From JBBROS01 sp965199595 (GTDB lineage: Bacteria; Pseudomonadota; Alphaproteobacteria; Acetobacterales; Acetobacteraceae), in contig OZ241182.1 in assembly GCA_965199595.1 (NCBI GenBank), positions 3,658,001-3,722,000 of the forward strand: a stretch of DNA of 64,000 nucleotides. Direction: 5' to 3'. Position 1 is the stretch's first letter. The number at the start of each line of letters is the position of its first letter. The translations under genes were made by a program, and so were the position numbers. The notes under the pieces were generated by a model. That model saw nothing but the letters and a program-made list of their open reading frames with translations. It had not been told where the DNA came from and did no database searches. Positions 26,360-34,244 of the stretch are shown here, one piece after another.

Positions 26360-27532
26360 ATGCCTAAAGTAGCTGCCCCTCACCAAAGCCGAGCTGGACG
26401 ATACATCCGGCAACCGCAAGGCTATCGAGCGTTTAGCCCGGCTGCGATGCCTCCAACCCCGACCATCGCCATAACGGGGCGATTGCAGCAATTGCTTTCG
26501 CAAGCGGACCTAGCGCTGGGTCGGCTTGCAGGCTCGATCGAGACATTGCCGAACCCTGATCTGTTCGTGTTCATGTATGTCCGCAAGGAGGCTGTTCTCT
26601 CCAGTCAGATCGAGGGAACACAGAGCTCGCTGCACGATGTGCTTGTCGCTGAAGCGCACATGTTTGACCCGCTCCAGCCCAGGGACGTCGACGAGGTGCT
26701 CAACTACGTCCGCGCGATGAATCACGGATTGAAGCGTCTCTCCAGCTTTCCGGTGTCCATTCGGCTGATTCGGGAACTGCATGCCGAGCTTCTGTCGGGC
26801 GTAAGGGGATCGCATCTCACGCCTGGGGAGTTACGAACCAGTCAGAACTGGATCGGACCGAGTGGCTGCACGCTGAACGAAGCGACCTTCGTTCCGCCGC
26901 CGCCCCACGAGGTTCTGGACCATCTCGGCCGGTTCGAGACCTTCCTGCACACTGCGGATGATCTGCCACTCTTGATCCGTATTGGATTGGCCCATGCCCA
27001 GTTTGAGACCATTCATCCTTTTCTTGACGGCAATGGCCGAGTTGGCCGTCTGCTGGTTACCTTCTTGTTATGTGAGCAGGACATATTGCCAAAGCCTGTC
27101 CTCTACCTTTCACATTTCTTCAAGAAGCACCGAAGCGCCTATTACGATCATCTTCAGGCCGTCCGCGATCATGGCGCATTCGAGGAGTGGCTGGCGTTCT
27201 TCCTGACCGGGGTTGCAGAAGTCAGTGCAGAAGCCAGCAAGACGGCTCGCCAGATCCTGCAACTGCGTGAACACCACCGGGATCTCATTGCTGCCAATCT
27301 CGGGCGAGCGGCAGGAAACGGTCACCGAACACTGGAATACTTGTTTTCTCATCCAATCGTCGCCGTCAGCGATGTTCAGTCACTGACGGGAACAACCTAT
27401 CCCGCGGCCAATAGTTTGGTCGATCGCCTGCGCGAACTCGGCATTCTGACTGAAGTCACCGGACAGCAGCGCAACCGGCGGTTCCGCTACGACCCCTACA
27501 TCAGACTGTTTGCAGAAGACGACAGGCGCTAG
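26360..27532 (+). CDS. Fic-family protein with N-terminal inhibitory helix (class II)
   Basis: Predicted AMP-transferase of 390 aa. The core motif HPFLDGNGRVGRLL starts at H219, complete with the catalytic His, the Mg2+ Asp and the anion-binding GNGR. An N-terminal helix carries the inhibitory motif S81-x-x-x-E85-G86 (in SSQIEGTQ), so the enzyme should be autoinhibited. The C-terminal ~80 residues look like a winged helix (TTYPAANSLVDRLRELGIL). Base composition is unusual here: in the 60 bases from 27001 I count 31 G+C, against 48 of 60 from 25681, which suggests acquisition. A palindrome lies 26 bases upstream. Its stop shares a palindromic CTAG with the convergent reductase gene. Confidence 0.9.
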   Translation: MPKVAAPHQSRAGRYIRQPQGYRAFSPAAMPPTPTIAITGRLQQLLSQADLALGRLAGSIETLPNPDLFVFMYVRKEAVLSSQIEGTQSSLHDVLVAEAHMFDPLQPRDVDEVLNYVRAMNHGLKRLSSFPVSIRLIRELHAELLSGVRGSHLTPGELRTSQNWIGPSGCTLNEATFVPPPPHEVLDHLGRFETFLHTADDLPLLIRIGLAHAQFETIHPFLDGNGRVGRLLVTFLLCEQDILPKPVLYLSHFFKKHRSAYYDHLQAVRDHGAFEEWLAFFLTGVAEVSAEASKTARQILQLREHHRDLIAANLGRAAGNGHRTLEYLFSHPIVAVSDVQSLTGTTYPAANSLVDRLRELGILTEVTGQQRNRRFRYDPYIRLFAEDDRR

Positions 27533-28341
27533 TCCCAGGCGGGCGCGAAAGCCGGGGAAACGAAGCGCTGGTCCTTTGGGAGGGCGGCGATGGCGGCGCG
27601 GTCCGTGTCGTCCAGCGTGATCGACAGGGCGTCCAGGTTGGACTGCTGGCTTTCGCGGCGGCTGGCCTTCGGGATGGCGGCGACGTTGTCCTGGTCCAGC
27701 AGCCATTTCAGCGCGATCTGGGCCGGGCTGGCGCCGTGCCTGGCGGCGATGTCGCGCAGGGCCTCGTGCTCCGCAAGGCGGCCCTGGGCGAGCGGGGCGT
27801 AGGCGACCAGCGGCACGCCGGCGATGTGCTGGGCGGCGAGCAGCTTATCCTGGCCCAGCAGCACGTGGTATTCCACCTGGTTGCAGGCGATGGGCGCCAG
27901 GCCGGCGGCGCGGTCCAGCAGGGCGACCGGAAAGTTGGCGACGCCGATCGCGCGGGTCTTGCCGCTCTCCTTCAGCTTCATCAGGCTGTCCATCACCGCC
28001 GGCAGGTCCATGTCGGGGGCGGGCCAGTGCACGAGGTAGAGGTCGAGGTAGTCGGTGCCGAGCCGGGCCAGGCTGGCGTCGATGGCGGCGGTCATGGAGC
28101 CGGGGGCCAGGTGGTCCCACCAGACCTTCGAGGTGAGGTGGATATCGGCGCGGGGGACCGAGGTGCGGGCCAGGGCGGCACCGACTCCGTCCTCATTGCC
28201 ATACATCTCGGCGGTGTCGATGTGGCGGTAGCCCAGCGACAGCGCCATCTCGACGGCGTCGCGGCACTCGTCGCCCTTGAGGCGCCAGGTGCCCAGGCCC
28301 AGCTTCGGCATCGACATGCCCTGTGCGGTGATCGTGTCCAT
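27529..28341 (-). CDS. aldo/keto reductase
   Basis: NADPH-dependent oxidoreductase of 270 aa with the AKR catalytic set: Asp and Tyr in DTAEMYGNEDGVG, Lys in LTSKVWWDHL, and His in LVHWPAPD. PKASRRESQQSNLDAL near the C-terminus is the NADPH phosphate-binding loop. Size and IGVANF resemble 2,5-diketo-D-gluconate reductase-type enzymes, but the substrate is open. The ATG at 28341 is preceded by the WD40 gene four bases upstream, placing it last in a seven-gene operon. It converges on fic, sharing CTAG. Confidence 0.88.
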   Translation of the reverse strand: MDTITAQGMSMPKLGLGTWRLKGDECRDAVEMALSLGYRHIDTAEMYGNEDGVGAALARTSVPRADIHLTSKVWWDHLAPGSMTAAIDASLARLGTDYLDLYLVHWPAPDMDLPAVMDSLMKLKESGKTRAIGVANFPVALLDRAAGLAPIACNQVEYHVLLGQDKLLAAQHIAGVPLVAYAPLAQGRLAEHEALRDIAARHGASPAQIALKWLLDQDNVAAIPKASRRESQQSNLDALSITLDDTDRAAIAALPKDQRFVSPAFAPAWD

Positions 28342-28345
28342 GGCC

Positions 28346-29371
28346 CTAACCCTTCTTGGAGAGATCGATGATCGCGGCAAGGCCGGTCTCGGTTCCGAAG
28401 GCCAGATGCGTGCCGTCCGCCGACCAGGCCAGGGCGGAGACGGAGCCGCGCCCCGGGGCCGCCACCGGCAGCACCCGCTCGCTCGCCACGTCCACCACCA
28501 CCAGCAGCCCGTCTGCGAACCCGGCGGCGAGCATGTCCTGCTGCGGGTGGAACGCCACACGGGTGCAGACCGGGCCGTCGCCGCCCGCGAGTTCCGTGGG
28601 GGCCTTGCCCATGGGCCCGCCGCCGAAGAACGGCCAGAGCACGACGCTCTCGGCGCCCGAGGTGGCCAGCCACTTGCCGGTGCGGCTGAAGCTGAGGCTC
28701 TCGGTTTTCGTTGGATAGCCGCTCATGCGCATGTGCTGGCCGTCCGACAGGCGCCAGCCGTGCAGCGCGCTCTCCTGCATGGAGGTGACCACCGCTTCAA
28801 CTGCCGGGTGGATGGCGATGCCGGTGTGGCTGCCCTTCCACTCCAGCAGGCGCGGGCTGTCCACCTTGGCGCCGACGAACCAGAGCGTGGCGCCGTTGTA
28901 GTGGGAGGCCGCGACGCGCTTGCCCTTGGCGTCGAAGGCGAGGCCGGTGACGGTGGAGGGGTGGTCGAGCTGCTTCAGCCTGGTGCCGTCGGCGCGGAAC
29001 AGGTGCACCGACCTGCCGACGCCGCAGGCCATCAACGCCGCCTTGCCCTCACCCCAGGCGGCGACCTGCTCCACCCACTTGGAACCGAAGGCCGCGACGT
29101 CGCTGACCGCGCCATCCGGCCCGATGCGGCGAAAGGCGCCATCGTCGCCGCCGGTGAGCCAGCCATCGCCGGATTCCACCAGGTTCAGGATGGCGCCGTC
29201 ATGCGCCTCCACCGTGGTCCAGGCGCCCACCAGCGGGGCCAGGCGGAGGGTGCCGTCGCCCAGGGCGAACGCGGCGGTGCGGCCGTTGCGGGCGAAGCGT
29301 GCGCCGACCACGAAGGCGTCCAGCTCCTGCTGCGTGCCGCGGTCGCGCAGCACGAAATCGGCTTCGCTCAT
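28346..29371 (-). CDS. WD40-repeat beta-propeller protein
   Basis: Protein of 341 aa from the ATG at 29371 (MSEADF), without signal peptide. It has about seven ~40-residue repeats with patterns such as VTGLAFDAKGKRVAASHYNGATLWF, TESLSFSRTGKWLATSGAESVVLW and VTRVAFHPQQDMLAAGFADGLLVV-like units, the bacterial WD40/YVTN style. It probably forms a cytoplasmic propeller used as a binding platform. It starts four bases after the CobW GTPase gene, a pairing I have seen in related genomes; a shared role is plausible but unproven. Confidence 0.82.
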   Translation of the reverse strand: MSEADFVLRDRGTQQELDAFVVGARFARNGRTAAFALGDGTLRLAPLVGAWTTVEAHDGAILNLVESGDGWLTGGDDGAFRRIGPDGAVSDVAAFGSKWVEQVAAWGEGKAALMACGVGRSVHLFRADGTRLKQLDHPSTVTGLAFDAKGKRVAASHYNGATLWFVGAKVDSPRLLEWKGSHTGIAIHPAVEAVVTSMQESALHGWRLSDGQHMRMSGYPTKTESLSFSRTGKWLATSGAESVVLWPFFGGGPMGKAPTELAGGDGPVCTRVAFHPQQDMLAAGFADGLLVVVDVASERVLPVAAPGRGSVSALAWSADGTHLAFGTETGLAAIIDLSKKG

Positions 29372-29375
29372 CGTT

Positions 29376-30359
29376 CTACTCGGATACCTGACAGGCCTCA
29401 AAGCCGCGGCGCAGTTGCGGGCGGTTCAGGTTGCGGCCGATGAACACCAGCTTGCTGCGGGCCGGGGTGCCCGCGGGGGCCGGGCCGATGAAATCTCCGT
29501 CGGCGATCATGTGGACGGCCTGGAAGGCAAAGCGCCGGGCTTCGTTCGGGTAGAACAGGATGCCCTTGGTGCGGAGGAGGTCACCGCCCTTTTCCTGCAG
29601 CAGGGTGCCGATCCACTGGTTGAACTTCTCGGGGTCGATGGGCCGGGTCACCTCGAAGCTCATGCTGGCGATGTCGTCGTTGTGCTCGTGCTCGGTGTTC
29701 TCCAGGAACTCCGGTTCACGCTCCAGCACGCGGGCCAGGTCGAAGGCGCCCTGGTCCAGGATCTCGTCGATGGCGACGGCGGAGCGGGTGGTGCGGTGGA
29801 TGCGGGCGAAGCGGTTGATGGTGCGGATGCGCGCCTCCACCGTGTCCAGCTCGGCGGGTGTCACCAGGTCGGTCTTGTTCAGCACGATGACGTCGGCGAA
29901 GGCGACCTGTTCCCGGGCCTCGCTGCTGTCGTCCAGCCGGGCCAGCAGGTTCTTGGCGTCCACCACCGTCACGATGGCGTCGAGGCGGGTGCGGGCGCGG
30001 ACGGTCTCGTCGACGAAGAAGGTCTGGGCGACGGGGGCCGGGTTGGCGAGGCCGGTGGTCTCGATGATGATGCCGTCGAACTTGCTCCCGGCCTTGCTGC
30101 CCTGGCGCTTCATCAGGCCGCCGACGATGCGGATGAGGTCGCCGCGCACGGTGCAGCAGATGCAGCCGTTGTTCATCTCGAACACTTCCTCGTCGGCATC
30201 CACGACCAGGTCGTTGTCCACGCCCAGCTCACCGAACTCGTTGATGATGACGGCGTATTTCCTGCCGTGGTTCTCGCTGAGGATGCGGTTCAGCAGCGTG
30301 GTCTTTCCGGCGCCCAGGTAGCCCGTCAGGACCGTCACCGGGATCTGTGTTTCCGACAT
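29376..30359 (-). CDS. CobW/COG0523-family metal-binding GTPase
   Basis: G3E-family GTPase of 327 aa from the ATG at 30359. Walker A is GYLGAGKTTL (residues ~13-22), the metal motif is C-I-C-C in NNGCICCTVRGDL, Walker B is IIIETTGLANP, and the base-recognition motif is NKTD. The C-terminal CobW_C domain includes KGILFYPNEARRFAFQAVH. Members deliver zinc, cobalt or other metals to client enzymes under limitation. A short acidic/His stretch (NTEHEHNDD) may assist binding. It is two bases after an O-antigen ligase-like gene and five before the WD40 gene. The metal and client are unknown. Confidence 0.9.
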   Translation of the reverse strand: MSETQIPVTVLTGYLGAGKTTLLNRILSENHGRKYAVIINEFGELGVDNDLVVDADEEVFEMNNGCICCTVRGDLIRIVGGLMKRQGSKAGSKFDGIIIETTGLANPAPVAQTFFVDETVRARTRLDAIVTVVDAKNLLARLDDSSEAREQVAFADVIVLNKTDLVTPAELDTVEARIRTINRFARIHRTTRSAVAIDEILDQGAFDLARVLEREPEFLENTEHEHNDDIASMSFEVTRPIDPEKFNQWIGTLLQEKGGDLLRTKGILFYPNEARRFAFQAVHMIADGDFIGPAPAGTPARSKLVFIGRNLNRPQLRRGFEACQVSE

Positions 30360-30361
30360 GT

Positions 30362-31603
30362 TCAAGCCCTCTCGTCGTTCGGTCCGGTGATATAGTGTTG
30401 CACCTCCGCCAGGCCCAACCCCAGCAGCACGAAGAACCAGCCGCCGAGCGGCATGGAGGTGAAGGCGGTGGTGGAGGCGATCGGCCAGAGCTGGATCAGC
30501 GCGGCCACGAACAGGCCGACGCGGAGGGGGGCCGGGTTGTCCCACAGGCCATGGAACAGCCGCAGCAGCCAGGCCGCGGCGAGTGCGGTGAACAGCAGCA
30601 GGCCCGGTATTCCCGCCTCGACGAGCGCCTGCAAATAGAAGTTGTGGGGGTGCTGCACGCACATGGCTGCCCCGCCGCCATCGCCGGCCCCGGTTCCCCA
30701 GGGCCAGCTTTGGAAGTAGGCGGGCGTCTCGCACAGGCGGCGGAACCCGTCGAACCCGGCACCCAGCAGCGGCTTGTCCCGCGCGATGGCCAGCGCGCGC
30801 GCGGCGATCTCGCCGTAATGGCTTTGCGGGAAGTGCTCCATCTGCCGGGTGAACTTGGTCACCAGGCGGGCGAAGGTGGGCGGGGCGACGACGGAGGTGA
30901 GCACCAGCAGCCCCAGCGCCGCGCCCGACCCGGCCAGCACGAAGCGCCGCAGGCGGGGCAGCAGCAGGCCGGTGACGAACAGGCCCATCACCGCCAGCAG
31001 CAGCGGCATGCGCTGCCCGATCAGCACCATCACAGCCAGGCTGACCGGCAGCACGGCCAGGGCGGCAAGGGGCCATCCCCGCGTGATCCAGCGGTCCAGC
31101 ACCGGCAGCACCGCGGGGAACAGCAGGCGGGACAGCGGGGCGCCGGCGCGCGGGTTCTTGTAGGGGCCGGTCAGCTCGCCGTCGGCGCCGCGGGGATAGC
31201 CGAACAGGTTGCGGCCCGTGGCGAACTGCAGGAGGGACTGCGCCGCGAGATACACCGCGGACCAGCGCAGCAGCCGGGCGAGCCAGGTCCGCACCCCGGC
31301 GTCCCGCAGCACCCAGTGTTCCAGGGCAGCGACCAGCAGCAGGAAGCGGAGCACGCCCACCGCCTGCCCGGCCACCCCCCAGCCCCAGGGGATGGAGCAC
31401 AGCACCAGCCAGGCCCACCAGGTGAGGCCGATGCGCACCCAGCCGCGCCGCAGCCAGGACCAGTCGCGCGCCCGCGCGGAGCGGAGCAGGAACAGCGCCG
31501 CCACCAGCAGCAGCAGGGCCTCCGCCACGCCGCGGCCGTGCAGCAGGAACAGCGGCAGCAGCAGCGCCGCCGCCACGCCGACGCGGTCGATCCAGGCGGT
31601 CAT
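30362..31603 (-). CDS. O-antigen ligase/polymerase-like membrane protein (Wzy_C)
   Basis: Integral membrane protein of 413 aa with about ten hydrophobic helices. The late loop contains VQHPHNFYLQALVEAGIPG, the H-x-H-N-x-x-L...E-x-G-x-x-G hallmark of the Wzy_C superfamily, which ligates O-antigen to lipid A or polymerises repeat units. The periplasmic loop before it holds AGFDGFRRLCETP and a Gly-rich segment. It overlaps the GT4 gene by four bases. Ligase and polymerase cannot be separated from sequence alone. Confidence 0.82.
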   Translation of the reverse strand: MTAWIDRVGVAAALLLPLFLLHGRGVAEALLLLVAALFLLRSARARDWSWLRRGWVRIGLTWWAWLVLCSIPWGWGVAGQAVGVLRFLLLVAALEHWVLRDAGVRTWLARLLRWSAVYLAAQSLLQFATGRNLFGYPRGADGELTGPYKNPRAGAPLSRLLFPAVLPVLDRWITRGWPLAALAVLPVSLAVMVLIGQRMPLLLAVMGLFVTGLLLPRLRRFVLAGSGAALGLLVLTSVVAPPTFARLVTKFTRQMEHFPQSHYGEIAARALAIARDKPLLGAGFDGFRRLCETPAYFQSWPWGTGAGDGGGAAMCVQHPHNFYLQALVEAGIPGLLLFTALAAAWLLRLFHGLWDNPAPLRVGLFVAALIQLWPIASTTAFTSMPLGGWFFVLLGLGLAEVQHYITGPNDERA

Positions 31604-32673
31604 CCCCTGGCGCCGGCGCGGAACGCCAGCAGGCGGCGCACCGCGGCGGGGACGCCGAAGCCTTCGGCGCGGGTACGGGCGGCGGCGGCCATCGACGCGC
31701 GGCGGGCCGGGTCCTGCGCCAGGGACAGGATGGCGGCGGCGACGGCGGCGGGGTCGGCCGGGTCGGCATAGAGGGCGGTGTCGCCGGCGACTTCCGGCAG
31801 GCCGCCCAGGGGGGAGCAGACCAGGGCGGCGCCATTCACCATCGCCTCCAGCGCGACCAGGCCGAAGGGCTCGTGCCAGCGGCTGGGCACCACGACGATG
31901 GCGGCGGCGCGCATGGCGGCCAGCACGGCGTCGTTGGCCTGGTGGCCGCGCAGCTCCACGCCCGCGGCGGCGGCGGCGGGGCGCAGGGCGGCGATGAACG
32001 GGGTCTCGGGGCTGTCGGGGCGGAAGCGGTCGGCGCCGATCATCGCGGCGCGCCAGCCCGGCAGCTGCGGCAGCACCGCGGCGCAGGCCTGCACGAACAC
32101 ATCGGCCCCCTTGTCCGCCACCAGGCGGCCGGCGAACAGGATCAGGTTGTCACGCTCGAGCGGCGGCGGGGGCGGCACGTCGATGCAGTTGGGCAGCACC
32201 ATGGGCAGGCGCGCGGGCCGGGGCACACCGGCGAGCAGGCGCGTGCGCAGCCACTCGGAGGAGGTGGCGACCCCGGCCAGGCGCTGCAGCAGCACGGCGC
32301 GGTCGTGGGGCGAGCGGGTGCCGCGCATGGTCTGCGGGTCGTTGTTCAGGATGAGGGTGACGGGGGGGCCGGCGCGGCTGAGGCGCAGCGCGACCTCCGG
32401 CCAGTTGTGCACCTCCACCAGGCGCGGGCGGCGGCGGCGCACCAGGCGCGCCACGCCCGCGGCATAGCGGCCGGCGCGGCTGAACCCCAGGCCCGGCACC
32501 ACCGGGAGGAATGCGATATCCGGAAAGGTCGCCGCCTCGTTCATGCGGCCCACCACCGTGCCGGGGGCGCCGCCGCGCACCAGGCGCTCGACCAGCAGGC
32601 CGATGGCGCCCACGGCCTCCGGGGTGAAGCCCTCCTTGGGCGGCAGGACGATCAGGACTTCAGACGAAGGCAA
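31600..32673 (-). CDS. glycosyltransferase family 4
   Basis: GT-B enzyme of 357 aa if it starts at the TTG at 32673, giving an N-terminus (PSSEVLIVLPPKEG) that begins right at the first Rossmann strand. No ATG or GTG is available in frame before an ATG deep inside the preceding gene (32754), and a G-run precedes the TTG. The donor-binding half has LFAGRLVADKGADVFV and the E-x7-E motif in HEPFGLVALEAMVNG, then SPLGGLPEVAG. It overlaps the O-antigen ligase-like gene by ATGA, which suggests it builds that glycan. Confidence 0.8.
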   Translation of the reverse strand: MPSSEVLIVLPPKEGFTPEAVGAIGLLVERLVRGGAPGTVVGRMNEAATFPDIAFLPVVPGLGFSRAGRYAAGVARLVRRRRPRLVEVHNWPEVALRLSRAGPPVTLILNNDPQTMRGTRSPHDRAVLLQRLAGVATSSEWLRTRLLAGVPRPARLPMVLPNCIDVPPPPPLERDNLILFAGRLVADKGADVFVQACAAVLPQLPGWRAAMIGADRFRPDSPETPFIAALRPAAAAAGVELRGHQANDAVLAAMRAAAIVVVPSRWHEPFGLVALEAMVNGAALVCSPLGGLPEVAGDTALYADPADPAAVAAAILSLAQDPARRASMAAAARTRAEGFGVPAAVRRLLAFRAGARG

Positions 32674-33488
32674 TCGCCGCCCCCCCTGCCCGCGCCATCC
32701 AGCCGCAGGGGCCCTGCTCCAGCCGGGCCAGGCCGCGCACCGTGGCGGCGGCATCCGCGGTGCGCACCACCATGCCGGCCATGAAGGGCAGCGTGGGGGT
32801 GTCCAGGCCCGGCAGCACGGTGCCCAGCGCCTCGGGCGGCAGCATGCGCACCAGGCCGCGGTCCAGCTGCAGCGCGAAGCCGCCGGCGGGGTCCGGCACC
32901 ACGGGGCGCCCGGAGAGACGGGAGAAGCGGGCGGCGGTCTCGGCCGGGTTCGGCACGGCGAGGATCACGGCCTCCAGCGCCAGCGCCTGGTTGGGGTGGC
33001 TCATGAAGCGCTCCTGCCAGATCGCCTCGGGCGTGAGGTGGCGGATCAGCTGGATGCGGCCCTCCGGCGCGTCCGGCAGCGGCAGGCGGGCGAAGCGGGC
33101 CCGGGGGCCGCCGCGGGTCCGCGCTGTCCACCGGGCGCTCCAGGTGCAGCACGCCGGGAATGTCGAGGCCGGCGCGGTGCAGCCGGGCCAGGGCGGCGGT
33201 CTCGTCATCGATGCCCAGCGCCAGGATGTGCAGCCCGGCGTAGCGCGCCAGGAAGGCATCCAGGCCGTTGGCCGGGGCGGTGGGGTCCACGATGCCGAGC
33301 AGTTCGATGTAGCCGTCGCGCAGCATGGCGCAGCGGTTGGCGGTGCCCCAGGGGACCACGGGGCCGTCGGCGCGCAGGCGGCCGGACTGCCGGGCCAGGG
33401 GCGTGAGGGTGAAGCCCAGCGCGGTGAAGGCGGCGTGGAGCGCGCCGGGGTTCGGCCCCACCAGCCCGGCATGGTCAAGCGTGATCAA
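32660..33488 (-). pseudogene. VOC/glyoxalase-like protein, interrupted by a frameshift
   Basis: Two halves of one VOC-superfamily protein lie in different frames. The N-terminal half (from a TTG at 33488: ITLDHAGLVGPNPGALHAAF, later GYIELLGIVDPTAP and HILALGIDD) runs to about 33110. The C-terminal half (from ARFARLPLPDAPEG, through RHLTPEAIWQERFMSHPNQA) continues to 32660. Going from one to the other needs a one-base skip, i.e. an extra base or a two-base loss, inside a run of C/G around 33100-33125. It may be a true mutation or a sequencing error in the G+C-rich tract. It overlaps the GST gene stop and the GT4 start, so it belongs to the operon. Intact homologues look like Glyoxalase_3-type proteins of ~275 aa. 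Confidence 0.7.
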
Positions 33489-34147
33489 ACGGCGTTCTCG
33501 TAGTGGGCGAGCTGCCACTCGACGGGCTCGGCGGCGGCGAGGGCATACCAGCGTTCCATCAGCGGGTGGGCGCGCACGGCCTGGCAATAGGCCAGGGTGT
33601 CGGGCGCGATCTCGGGCCGGAAGGTCAGCAGCCGGGTCACGACGGGGGCGAACATCGCATCCGCCGCGTTGAACCCGGCGCCGAACAGGAAGGGGCCGCC
33701 CGCGCCATAGGCCGTGCGCGTCTCACGCCACAGCGCCTCGATGCGCGCGATGTCCGCCAGCGCCGCCTCGGTGCGGCCCAGCCCGGCCTTGTCCACGCCC
33801 AGCACCATGGGCATGGACTGGCGCAGACCGCGGAAGCCGGCGTGCATCTCGGCGCTGATGACGCGGGCATGGGTGCGGGCGGGGAGGCTTTCGGGCCAGA
33901 GGGCGGGCTGCTTCTCGGCGCAGTACTCGCAGATGGCCAGGGTCTCCCAGATGCGAAGGCCGTCATGCTCCAGATAGGGCACCAGGCCGCTGGGGCTGGT
34001 CCGGGACACGGCGCTGCCGGGGCCGCCGCCGGTGAGGGGGATCACCACGTCCTCCACATCCAGCCCGGCCAGCTGCACGGCGAGCCAGCCGCGCAGCGAC
34101 CAGGACGAATAGCGGCGCGTGCCGATGAACAGGCGACCCTCGGCCAT
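33485..34147 (-). CDS. glutathione S-transferase
   Basis: Cytosolic GST of 220 aa from the ATG at 34147. The N-terminal thioredoxin-like domain has RRYSSWSLRGWLAVQLAGL with the catalytic Ser region, then SGLVPYLEHDGLRIWETLAICEY (the cis-Pro and Glu/Thr glutathione-binding part). The all-helical C-terminal domain follows. It resembles the YfcF/YfcG-like or maleylacetoacetate isomerase-like groups; the electrophilic substrate is unknown. It is first in the seven-gene minus-strand operon and divergent from the aminotransferase gene. Its stop codon overlaps the TTG of the VOC gene. Confidence 0.88.
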   Translation of the reverse strand: MAEGRLFIGTRRYSSWSLRGWLAVQLAGLDVEDVVIPLTGGGPGSAVSRTSPSGLVPYLEHDGLRIWETLAICEYCAEKQPALWPESLPARTHARVISAEMHAGFRGLRQSMPMVLGVDKAGLGRTEAALADIARIEALWRETRTAYGAGGPFLFGAGFNAADAMFAPVVTRLLTFRPEIAPDTLAYCQAVRAHPLMERWYALAAAEPVEWQLAHYENAV

Positions 34148-34244
34148 GTGAACTCCCCCAAACCGTTGAACCCGGCCGACCATGCCATGCTTGCGCGGCG
34201 GGTGCCAAAGCGCGATCCTCCGGCAACGCACAGCGAGGCCCCGC

